A stretch of DNA of 64,000 bases. It comes from G041200185 sp041200185 (lineage in GTDB: Bacteria; Pseudomonadota; Alphaproteobacteria; BNTO01). The notes under the pieces were generated by a model. That model had not been told where the DNA came from. It worked only from the letters and a program-made list of their open reading frames with translations, and made no database searches. The position numbers and the translations under genes were made by a program. The stretch's first letter is position 1, and each line of letters starts with the position of its first letter. The stretch covers positions 62,001-126,000 of the forward strand of contig CP165730.1 of assembly GCA_041200185.1 (NCBI GenBank). Direction: 5' to 3'. Shown here in pieces: positions 53,642 through 61,073 of the stretch.

Positions 53642-55435
53642 ATGCTCAACACATTTTTACTGAACACTTACCGTCAGGGGTATTCCCTTACGGATCTTTG
53701 CAATGACTTTAACGCTTGGCTACAGGAAGGTCCTGCGCCAAAGGAAGGTCCTGCACTACAGGATGATCCAACCCTACAGAATGAGCCTACAGGGGTTGTC
53801 TTGCATCCCCTGATAACTTCACAAAACAGCTATGCTTTAACGCCTAAAAACCCGTTGGAGGCGTTGGTAAAAAAGGTTGTTTCTTCCTTCTGCTTGTCTC
53901 AGGGAACTCAACAGATCTCCCAAAAGGAGGATTTTCCCCGCCTTGAGGAAGAAACCTTACCGCAGCCAATTCCTTCAAACACTCCTGCTTGCAGAGCTGC
54001 TTACCAGAGTGTGAATCCACCGCTGACTTCGATATCGCCACAGCAAGCAGACCAAAGCAACCAACAATTGGAGTCCCGACAAAATCCAGCCTCCAACAGC
54101 TGTCAAAATCCTCAAGTGGTGCATGACCCCAACAGGCAAACCAACGACGAGGAGCATTGTCAAGATTTTGACAGCCGTCAAGAAATAGGTGTCTCCCCCC
54201 GCATTCAGGATCCCCACCAGACCTCCCGAAGTGAAAACAACGAGGACCAAGGAAACCCACAACCAAAACAAAACAGGTTGCCCCATGCTCAGCAGAAGAG
54301 GGTCTTGCACATGAAAGAGGAGACTCAAAACAGGTTTATACAGCCAAATCAACGGAATGGACATGAACACAGCCCCCCATACCGTCAGCCACCCCATCGA
54401 CCGCAGCAACTTTTTGACCCCCTGGAGTTGTTGAGCTCCGAAGCAATTGGAGGCCAGAGCCATAACACCCTTTTGAAACCCCTCGATCACAAAAGTGAAA
54501 AAGATCCAAAGAGTTATAGCAATATTGTAAACCGTCAGCTCAACCGGAGAGATGTCTTCCAAGAACCACAAAACGGAAAACCAAACCGACATCTCCACAA
54601 CCTCAGCCAGAGAATAAGGCGCTCCCAGGGCAATATTCTTCTTCAAAAGGGAGAGATCCAACCTGATAGCCCGAGTCGCGTAATTCGAGGCGTTCGATTT
54701 CGAGAAGAAGAACCTCAACATCAACACGCACGACAAAACGGTAGCAATCATGGATGCCAAGGCCGCTCCTTGCGTTCCCATGGCTGGGAAGGGACCATGG
54801 CCGAAAATCATCAGCCAATCCAGCACCAAGTTCAAAGTATTAGCTACAATCATGCAGGGCACAATCACGGCTGGCCTCCGCGTCCCCATGAAAAACGCCG
54901 AAAGCGAAGAGAAGATAATGTAAAACGGCAACGTGAAAAAACCGACGCGAAAATAGGCGCCTCCATCAACCCGCAACTCTTCAGGAAAAAAGAACTCCTG
55001 CTTCCACAAGACCAGCGGAAGGATCATCGCCCAAATTCCGATCAAAAAAAGGGCCATCTGCACGACCGGCGTGGACGTCCTTTTGAATTGACGCGCTCCG
55101 TTCAGCTGGCCGACAAAAACCTCCGAAACAGTGGCGAACGACAGCATAGGCAGCAAGAAAAGATCCAACAATTGCGAAGCGAACGTCGCCCCATCCATCG
55201 CATGAGAACTGAAATGAGACAGCATGGCGCGGTCCAACACTTGCATCAATGTCCCCGACAACATCGACAAGATCACAGGAAGAGAAACCGACAGCAAATT
55301 TGCAACGGAACAGTCAATCCTCGTCTGTTCAGTTCCCGTCGCGCCCATCCTTCCTCGGCCTTTCTCGTTCCTCAAGCTACTAAGGCCCCAAGCCTCGCGT
55401 CAGCTCACAGGCCCATTCTACACAAAAATCAGTAA
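53642..55435 (+). CDS. 597-codon ORF, antisense to a MATE gene
   Basis: The first 111 codons (53642-53974) overlap nothing: a strong AAGGAGG precedes the ATG, and the sequence MLNTFLLNTYRQGYSLTDLC is protein-like, with short repeats (KEGPALQDDPTLQNEP). The ORF then runs through the complete MATE gene on the other strand, in exact codon register, without a stop. That part is rich in Gln, His, Arg, Asn and Pro and resembles no known protein. Either the N-terminal part is a real gene cut by the MATE gene, or the whole is a true overprinted gene, or the overlap is chance. I rate the N-terminal segment likely coding and the rest doubtful. Confidence 0.4.
   Translation: MLNTFLLNTYRQGYSLTDLCNDFNAWLQEGPAPKEGPALQDDPTLQNEPTGVVLHPLITSQNSYALTPKNPLEALVKKVVSSFCLSQGTQQISQKEDFPRLEEETLPQPIPSNTPACRAAYQSVNPPLTSISPQQADQSNQQLESRQNPASNSCQNPQVVHDPNRQTNDEEHCQDFDSRQEIGVSPRIQDPHQTSRSENNEDQGNPQPKQNRLPHAQQKRVLHMKEETQNRFIQPNQRNGHEHSPPYRQPPHRPQQLFDPLELLSSEAIGGQSHNTLLKPLDHKSEKDPKSYSNIVNRQLNRRDVFQEPQNGKPNRHLHNLSQRIRRSQGNILLQKGEIQPDSPSRVIRGVRFREEEPQHQHARQNGSNHGCQGRSLRSHGWEGTMAENHQPIQHQVQSISYNHAGHNHGWPPRPHEKRRKRREDNVKRQREKTDAKIGASINPQLFRKKELLLPQDQRKDHRPNSDQKKGHLHDRRGRPFELTRSVQLADKNLRNSGERQHRQQEKIQQLRSERRPIHRMRTEMRQHGAVQHLHQCPRQHRQDHRKRNRQQICNGTVNPRLFSSRRAHPSSAFLVPQATKAPSLASAHRPILHKNQ
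53975..55348 (-). CDS. MATE-family exporter, second copy
   Basis: The 457-residue protein has about 12 membrane segments: SLPVILSMLSGTLMQVLDRAM (TM1), FFMGTRRPAVIVPCMIVANTLNLVLDWLMIFG, and in the second half GFQKGVMALASNCFGA and TSGGLVGILNAGGDTYFL. It is related to but distinct from the copy at 10839. The ATG at 55348 follows GAGGAAGG; a TTG at 55375 is in frame. The gene uses no TTA, CTA or TCA codons at all, which leaves the opposite strand open and may mean foreign origin or overlap constraint. Confidence 0.88.
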   Translation of the reverse strand: MGATGTEQTRIDCSVANLLSVSLPVILSMLSGTLMQVLDRAMLSHFSSHAMDGATFASQLLDLFLLPMLSFATVSEVFVGQLNGARQFKRTSTPVVQMALFLIGIWAMILPLVLWKQEFFFPEELRVDGGAYFRVGFFTLPFYIIFSSLSAFFMGTRRPAVIVPCMIVANTLNLVLDWLMIFGHGPFPAMGTQGAALASMIATVLSCVLMLRFFFSKSNASNYATRAIRLDLSLLKKNIALGAPYSLAEVVEMSVWFSVLWFLEDISPVELTVYNIAITLWIFFTFVIEGFQKGVMALASNCFGAQQLQGVKKLLRSMGWLTVWGAVFMSIPLIWLYKPVLSLLFHVQDPLLLSMGQPVLFWLWVSLVLVVFTSGGLVGILNAGGDTYFLTAVKILTMLLVVGLPVGVMHHLRILTAVGGWILSGLQLLVALVCLLWRYRSQRWIHTLVSSSASRSV

Positions 55436-55560
55436 ATGCCTAGAGGAGGGGTTGTTGATATAAGGTGGCTCTTATCTCGTTCTTCTACTCATTTACAAAT
55501 CACCTTCAAATGATGGGGTACGAATTGATTCATAACTGATCATTTTTAACTTTTTAAGTA

Positions 55561-55588
55561 TTGCACTTAGCAAAAACAATGCTAATAT
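55561..55588 (+). promoter_or_regulatory. Putative promoter of the coiled-coil gene
   Basis: TTGCAC, 16-base spacer, TAATAT, about 125 bases before the ATG at 55713. Confidence 0.45.
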
Positions 55589-55712
55589 TGATCGTTCAGA
55601 TGGACAATCTCTTAAGTAAGATTTAACTTAAATGCTGTTAACTTCGTTAAGCGAGAGGTTGCGGATCTGGAACGTGTTAAGGTTCTTAATTTTTAGTAAA
55701 AAAGGAGTTTTT

Positions 55713-56657
55713 ATGAAAACGTTATCGAAAATCGCTTTATTCAATTGTTTATGCCTAGGAATAGCTTATAGCTCAAACCAGGACAATCAGCAGGATCCGT
55801 TTGCAGCGTGCTTAAATGCGCTGAAAGTAGCTGCTCAGTCATCCATCCAGGACTTGAAACAACGGATGGATCAGACGATCTCCCTGAAGGAGGCAACCAT
55901 CTCAGAGAAAGAGGCTGTTATTATTCAACTGCAGAAGCTTATTCAGGGTCAAAAGGAGCAATATGAAGCGATACTGCAACAACAGCAAAAGACAATTGAC
56001 AATCTGGAAAAATACAACGGCTCCTTGTGGAAGGAGTATAAACAGGACAATGAAGCACTTGTGGAGCAACTCAAGCGTTTGGCAGATTTGAATGATACTC
56101 TTTCAGAGACGCCAACGACACACGATTTACCACAGGACAAACAAAAAAAGATTGAATGTAGTTTCTCTATTATTTATCCAAATAGTAAAAAGTCACTCGT
56201 TTTGCTGCAGCAAGAAATTGATACTCTTGAGGAAAACGTTAAGCAACAAAAGGAAGCTGGAGATTTGGGGTGGCAGAGGTACCACGAAGAAGAGCAGGAA
56301 GTTCGACGTCTTCAAAATGAAAATTTCGAACTCAGTAAATTAAAGGATGAACTGGTTGGTTATGAAAATTATAGAAATAATACAAATCGTGAGATCGATG
56401 AGCTGAAGCAGGAACTAGAGAGAACTCGCCGAGAAGCGGAGAATTTTCGTAAAAAGTTCGATGAATGCGAAAGCGACAGGAAATGTACTGAGTCAACAAT
56501 CGAGTCTCTCCGTGATTATAACCAGAGGCTATTTGATAAGTTGGAAACGGCACAAGCAGTACTGGAAGATAGCGAATCTGATCCGGAAGATATTAAATCG
56601 CAATTGGAAGGTATTTGCGCTGTGTTAAAAGAAATGAAAGACGATCCGTGGATTTAG
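55713..56657 (+). CDS. Secreted coiled-coil protein A
   Basis: The 314-residue product has a signal peptide (MKTLSKIALFNCLCLGIAYS) and long heptad-rich coiled coils (about residues 45-130 and 175-290; e.g. LKQELERTRREAENFRKKF) split by a short non-helical segment around PQDKQKKIECSFSIIYPNS. AAAGGAG lies 5 bases before the ATG. The ORF extends upstream to 55632 without signal-like sequence. No known family. It is followed by the hairpin at 56696. Confidence 0.65.
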   Translation: MKTLSKIALFNCLCLGIAYSSNQDNQQDPFAACLNALKVAAQSSIQDLKQRMDQTISLKEATISEKEAVIIQLQKLIQGQKEQYEAILQQQQKTIDNLEKYNGSLWKEYKQDNEALVEQLKRLADLNDTLSETPTTHDLPQDKQKKIECSFSIIYPNSKKSLVLLQQEIDTLEENVKQQKEAGDLGWQRYHEEEQEVRRLQNENFELSKLKDELVGYENYRNNTNREIDELKQELERTRREAENFRKKFDECESDRKCTESTIESLRDYNQRLFDKLETAQAVLEDSESDPEDIKSQLEGICAVLKEMKDDPWI

Positions 56658-56695
56658 TCTCCTTTGGTGACACGGTAATTTTAGCTTTGAAAAGT

Positions 56696-56713
56696 GGGCG
56701 GGGTTTCCCGCCC
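56696..56713 (+). terminator. Hairpin after coiled-coil gene A
   Basis: GGGCGGG-GTTT-CCCGCCC: perfect 7-bp GC stem, 4-base loop, 38 bases after the stop. It is followed by CTCTTGG, a weak T tail. Confidence 0.6.
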
Positions 56714-56856
56714 CTCTTGGTGTCTGAGGGAGTTTGTCGTATCCTTAGCTGCTAGCTTGTTGAGCTGGCGAGGGTGATGATCCTGCGGGGAGGGCCTCCT
56801 TTTTTTGAGAGGCGTGATCATAAGTTTTTAACGTTCAACTTAAGAAAGGGGTTGTT

Positions 56857-58098
56857 ATGCAAACAGTTTCAAGAATATTTCTCATGTCATGGCTGAGTTT
56901 AGGGTGCGCGTTCAGCATGAAAAAAGAGTACCCAGGAGTCCAAGACATCCATCTCATGATTGATCAATTTCACAAGCGTTATCAGGAAGAGATTGCAAAG
57001 ACCAAACAGCAAAATGAGGTTCTTAACAAGACATTGAGTGACGCAAAGAGTCAAAATGCAAGCCTCCAAAAACAGATTGATCAGCTAAGAAAGGAATTGG
57101 AAGAACGTCAGCAAGCCTCCACGGAGTCTCTTGAACGGCTTGCCGCACACAAGAATGTCTTTATCAAAAAACTGAATGAAAAAGTTGAGAAACTCAAAAG
57201 TAAAAATGAAGAACTCACAAAAAAGCTTGAAGAAATTGATAACCTAAACGACGAGTACTTAAAGCAAATTGGCCAACCTGGTTTTGAAAATCGCAAACTT
57301 CCTATTGTTGATATCATCGATCGGAGCAAGACCAAGGATGCCGTTATTGCGAAGCAGATGATGCAACTAAACAAAGCGGCACAGCAAGAACGTGCTTTCA
57401 AGGCCGCTTATGAAAAACTTAAGAATGATTATGAAGAACTTAGCAAAACATGCGATGATTACATGAAACAATATATCTTTGTTGAACAAGAAAGAAGAAA
57501 ACAACAAGAGATCAACGCCATGCTCGATCACAACAATGCGCAACTGGCAAAGGAGCTAGATCAGTATAAGAAAAGCAATCTTAGCCAAGTCGTGGAGCTC
57601 AAAAGGCAAATATCCATAATGCAGTCCGCCATCGACAGCGACAGTGCACAGAATAAGGCACTTGAGGACATTATTCGTCAGCAGGAAAAAGATCATAAGG
57701 CTGAGGTTGAGAAACTGAAGAAGAAGCATGGTGAGGAGATGGCAAAGTTAAAACAGGCCTATGAAGCCGCAATGACCGATAAGATCGCTCAGCTGAAGAA
57801 GGAATATGATCAAAATCTGATTCAACAACTCGATCAACAAAAAGCAGAACTAGACACGAATAAATTGACCGGGACGATTTGCCGGCTCAACAAAGAAATT
57901 CTTGAGTACGGTAACTATATCAAGAAAGTAAAAGAACAACTTGTACGAGCACAAGAGAATTCGAGAAGAATATCAATTCGATATAGAGATCTTCTCCTAA
58001 GCCTTTCAGTTTTTTCCGAAAAACTAGAGAGCTCGTCGAACCAGAATTTGAAGAATCAATGGAACGATTTAGTTGCTCCGTACCTGTCGAATAAGTAA
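56857..58098 (+). CDS. Secreted coiled-coil protein B
   Basis: The 413-residue product has a signal peptide (MQTVSRIFLMSWLSLGCAFS) and almost continuous coiled coil from about residue 30 to 380 (KLKSKNEELTKKLEEIDNLN, LKKKHGEEMAKLKQAYEAAM). AAGAAAGGGG lies upstream of the ATG. No enzymatic motif. Its leader resembles that of the duplicated-domain gene at 27996 (TISRIF). Possibly a structural or host-interaction protein. Confidence 0.68.
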   Translation: MQTVSRIFLMSWLSLGCAFSMKKEYPGVQDIHLMIDQFHKRYQEEIAKTKQQNEVLNKTLSDAKSQNASLQKQIDQLRKELEERQQASTESLERLAAHKNVFIKKLNEKVEKLKSKNEELTKKLEEIDNLNDEYLKQIGQPGFENRKLPIVDIIDRSKTKDAVIAKQMMQLNKAAQQERAFKAAYEKLKNDYEELSKTCDDYMKQYIFVEQERRKQQEINAMLDHNNAQLAKELDQYKKSNLSQVVELKRQISIMQSAIDSDSAQNKALEDIIRQQEKDHKAEVEKLKKKHGEEMAKLKQAYEAAMTDKIAQLKKEYDQNLIQQLDQQKAELDTNKLTGTICRLNKEILEYGNYIKKVKEQLVRAQENSRRISIRYRDLLLSLSVFSEKLESSSNQNLKNQWNDLVAPYLSNK

Positions 58099-58253
58099 TC
58101 CGTCTCCTCTCGACAATGGCAGCAACAACGTCTAGTATGAATTCGAAGAGCAGAAAAGGAGTGAAAAACGTGCGGATTCAAAGTCTTTGCTAGTTAGCTT
58201 GGCCAAGCTTTGGCGGGTCGAGTGTTGGAGAAACCCTAACCAAAGGAGAGATG

Positions 58254-58895
58254 ATGAATCCGAATCCGTTAACTGTGTTTCCAATCCAAGGCTGTGAGGC
58301 TGTCACAAACGTGAAGCCGACTGTGAAAAACCCCAATATTATTGTTGGGGATTTTACCTATTTTAGTGATCAGGACTTTGAAAAACACGTTACGCATCAT
58401 TACGATTTTAACGGTGATAAGCTCGTTATTGGCAGGTTTTGCCAAATTGCGTCGGGGGTTGAATTCGTGATGAATGGTGCGAATCACCAAATGAGTGCGG
58501 TGTCGACGTTTCCGTTTTATATTTTTGAAGGATGGAATCAGGCCGTTCCACCTACGGAGGCAATGCCACTCAAGGGGGATACCGTCGTGGGGAACGATGT
58601 GTGGATTGGCCAAAACGCAACGATTTTGCCAGGAGTGCATATTGGAGACGGGGCCATTGTCGGTCTGAGCAGCGTTGTGAGTCGATCCGTACCGCCGTAT
58701 ACTATCGTTGCGGGAAATCCAGCCCGGCCTATTCGTTGTCGGTTTGATGATGAACTGGTGGATCTGCTTCTAAAGCTTCGCTGGTGGGATAAGAGCGTTG
58801 AAGAGATCCAAACATTGATCCCTCTTTTGACGAGTCCCGATCTGGAAGCTGTCCGGCTAAAACTCCGTGAGTTGACGCGGACTGCGCAAAAGTAA
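58254..58895 (+). CDS. Vat/CatB-type hexapeptide acetyltransferase
   Basis: The 213-residue enzyme belongs to the xenobiotic acetyltransferase group of left-handed beta-helix proteins, which acetylate streptogramin A or chloramphenicol using acetyl-CoA. Signature: IGRFCQIASGVEFVMNGANH (catalytic His in GANH), STFPFYIF, then hexapeptide repeats GDTVVGNDVWIGQNATILPG and GDGAIVGLSSVVSRSVPPYT, ending in GNPARPIRCRF. Two adjacent ATGs (58251, 58254) follow AGGAG; the second has the better spacing. The real substrate is unknown. Confidence 0.85.
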   Translation: MNPNPLTVFPIQGCEAVTNVKPTVKNPNIIVGDFTYFSDQDFEKHVTHHYDFNGDKLVIGRFCQIASGVEFVMNGANHQMSAVSTFPFYIFEGWNQAVPPTEAMPLKGDTVVGNDVWIGQNATILPGVHIGDGAIVGLSSVVSRSVPPYTIVAGNPARPIRCRFDDELVDLLLKLRWWDKSVEEIQTLIPLLTSPDLEAVRLKLRELTRTAQK

Positions 58896-58960
58896 TCTAT
58901 TGAGCTGAAAGGGAAGGGGAGTGCAGCCTCGATAGGGTGCACCCCCTAATTTTCCCACAT

Positions 58961-58969
58961 TTATCCACA
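58961..58969. promoter_or_regulatory. Single DnaA-box consensus
   Basis: TTATCCACA matches the consensus DnaA box. It is alone in a 200-bp intergenic stretch, so it does not mark an origin by itself. Confidence 0.3.
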
Positions 58970-59104
58970 AAATAGCTGCCTGCCATCTTGACACCCCACG
59001 ACGCGATGCGTAACACCATCCGCTATAGTCCCGCCAGATGGAGAAAGCTCCATCCACCGCACCCACCCGGGTGGTGGGAGTTCTCGGAAAGTGAGGAGGT
59101 TGAT

Positions 59105-59767
59105 ATGATCTCAAATCGTTTAAGAATAGGGTGCATGGCGTTGTTTATGACACCCATATTGTCGGAAGCTTCTCAGGATCAGCAGATCCAACAACCGCAG
59201 TTGATTCCTTGTTCTTGCCCAGAGTGTCAGAAACTCGTGCAGGATTTACAGGGAAGCGAGGAAGAAAAGGAGTTCGCTCGTCAACAACAGCTCAACCATG
59301 CGGCTGTTCAAGAGGTTATGAAGTTTAAGGAGGAAACGAATCGTCCCTTGAAGGCTCTGTACGAACAAAAAATGGCTCAAAAACAACAACTGGAAGACGA
59401 GAATAGAACATTAAAACAAGAAGTACAAAAAATGCGGCAACAGGCTATAAGATTTGGAGCCATTGATGTCAGAAGATCTACAGAGCAAGACTCTGTTCCT
59501 CAACGTCCTGCCCTTAGCCAGCAAAAGATGGCAAAGGAACTAGGACGGTTACATACAGAATGGCAAACTGAAATGACGGGGCTCTGGGCGGCAAACTGGA
59601 CGAGCTCCGTAGCTAACGATAAAGATATTGCTAAACTTACCCAGAAAAATTATGACCTTCAGCAAGAAAAAGAGATGTTGTTAGATGCTGTCCGAAAACA
59701 AAGAGACAACACTAACAGCCAACACATAGAACCTTTGGAGAAGTTTCTAGACGAATATGATAAGTAA
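59105..59767 (+). CDS. Secreted coiled-coil protein C
   Basis: The 220-residue product has a signal peptide (MISNRLRIGCMALFMTPILS), a CSCPEC cysteine motif near residue 36, and helical/coiled-coil segments (QKQQLEDENRTLKQEVQKM; YDLQQEKEMLLDAVRKQRDN). GAGGAGG lies 5 bases before the ATG at 59105; the ORF's earlier start at 58988 has no such site. No family recognised. The Cys cluster could bind metal or form disulphides. Confidence 0.65.
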   Translation: MISNRLRIGCMALFMTPILSEASQDQQIQQPQLIPCSCPECQKLVQDLQGSEEEKEFARQQQLNHAAVQEVMKFKEETNRPLKALYEQKMAQKQQLEDENRTLKQEVQKMRQQAIRFGAIDVRRSTEQDSVPQRPALSQQKMAKELGRLHTEWQTEMTGLWAANWTSSVANDKDIAKLTQKNYDLQQEKEMLLDAVRKQRDNTNSQHIEPLEKFLDEYDK

Positions 59768-59794
59768 ATTAAAGGCTTAAACCTGCTCTTGACA

Positions 59795-59833
59795 CCCTCA
59801 CCGAAGGTTTGCAACACCAAACTCAGGTGAGGG
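59795..59833. terminator. Long hairpin between converging genes
   Basis: CCCTCACC (59795-59802) pairs with GGTGAGGG (59826-59833); an inner stem GGTTTG/CAAACT encloses a CAACAC loop. It lies between coiled-coil gene C (+) and ftsW (-) and could stop both transcripts. Confidence 0.6.
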
Positions 59834-59912
59834 GGTACTTTGATTTCGACACTCTGACCGGCCCCCGCCGTAATAGTCAACCATTTCCCCGTTCTGATTT
59901 CGCTGTGGATCT

Positions 59913-61073
59913 TTACTCTTTTGCGTAGAGTCCTTCAACAAGTCCATGCTGCCTTTTCGTTAACGCCAGAATCATTCCCATACTTAACCCAACTGCTAGC
60001 ATGGACGACCCACCATAACTCACAAAAGGCAACGTCATCCCTTTGGTAGGAATCAGCTTGATCGCCGTCGACATATTGATAAAAGCCTGTAATCCCAACT
60101 GAACAGCTAACCCCGTTACGCTAAATGTTGTGAATAAATCCTGTTTTTTGAGCGCCAAGAAGAGTGAACGAATCACCAAAAATGTGAACAGAATTACCAA
60201 AAAGAGGCAAAAGAGTAAGCCATATTCCTCTCCTGCTACAGCAAACACAAAGTCTGCATGAGCATCCGGGACAAGCCTCTTAATTACGCCCTCTCCTGGG
60301 CCACATCCTAACCACCCTCCGTGGTGAAAAGCCTCCAAAGACTGGCGAATTTGGTATAGCTGGTCGGGGTCACCAAGTTCAGGGTGAAAAAAAGCGTCGA
60401 TTCTACGCGTCACGTGTGGCACCCAAAAATAGGCAGCTGACACTCCCACAACTCCCACAACAAACGCCACAGCTCCCCACAAAATCGGCATCCCCGCCAC
60501 AAAAATCTGCACCAAACACGCTGCGGTCAAAACAAACGTCATTCCCATATCCGGTTGGGCAAGCGTCAAAACGGCAACCACCGCCAGCAACCCCAAGGCC
60601 AACTTAACGCCAAAAAGATCCCTCTCTTCATGCTGCCCGCTCAAGAGGGCCCCTACAACCACGGCAAAAGCCGGTTTCACGAACTCTGAGGGCTGCACTG
60701 AAAAACCACCGATCGTCAGCCATCGACTGGCCCCTTTCACTTCATGCCCCATCAACAGAACCCCTAATAAAGCAAGAACTCCACCACAAAACAACACAAT
60801 CGACAGTGTCTTCAGGTGCTGAGCCGACATCAGGGATGTTGCAAACATAACCATCAGCGCCAAGGGAACCCAAAACAAATGACGTTTTACGAAGTAAAAT
60901 CGTTCAAAACCAATCTTTGTGGCTACAAAAGGACTCGCCGATACGCTCAACAGAATTCCTAACGCTACGAGAATCACGACGGTTCCTAACAAACTATGGT
61001 CAACCGTCCACCACCACTGCCCCACAAGGCTTGTATCACGGCGAATAAATCGTGTGTCATCAAACCGCGGCAT
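59913..61073 (-). CDS. ftsW: Peptidoglycan glycosyltransferase FtsW (division)
   Basis: The 386-residue SEDS protein works with FtsI at the septum. Marks: GASRWLTIGGFSVQPSEFVKPA, LTLAQPDMGMTFVL, SLEAFHHGGWLGCGPGEGVIK, LVPDAHADFVFAVAGEEYG, and MTLPFVSYGGSSMLAVG. The ATG overlaps murD by 14 bases. The ribosome-binding region is AGGGGGGGGG directly abutting the ATG, i.e. the G9 tract. murG, which follows ftsW in most dcw clusters, is absent. Confidence 0.96.
   Translation of the reverse strand: MPRFDDTRFIRRDTSLVGQWWWTVDHSLLGTVVILVALGILLSVSASPFVATKIGFERFYFVKRHLFWVPLALMVMFATSLMSAQHLKTLSIVLFCGGVLALLGVLLMGHEVKGASRWLTIGGFSVQPSEFVKPAFAVVVGALLSGQHEERDLFGVKLALGLLAVVAVLTLAQPDMGMTFVLTAACLVQIFVAGMPILWGAVAFVVGVVGVSAAYFWVPHVTRRIDAFFHPELGDPDQLYQIRQSLEAFHHGGWLGCGPGEGVIKRLVPDAHADFVFAVAGEEYGLLFCLFLVILFTFLVIRSLFLALKKQDLFTTFSVTGLAVQLGLQAFINMSTAIKLIPTKGMTLPFVSYGGSSMLAVGLSMGMILALTKRQHGLVEGLYAKE

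Noticed and set aside
58961..58969. DnaA box as a replication origin
   Set aside because: A single box in a short intergenic stretch, with no AT-rich unwinding region or box cluster.
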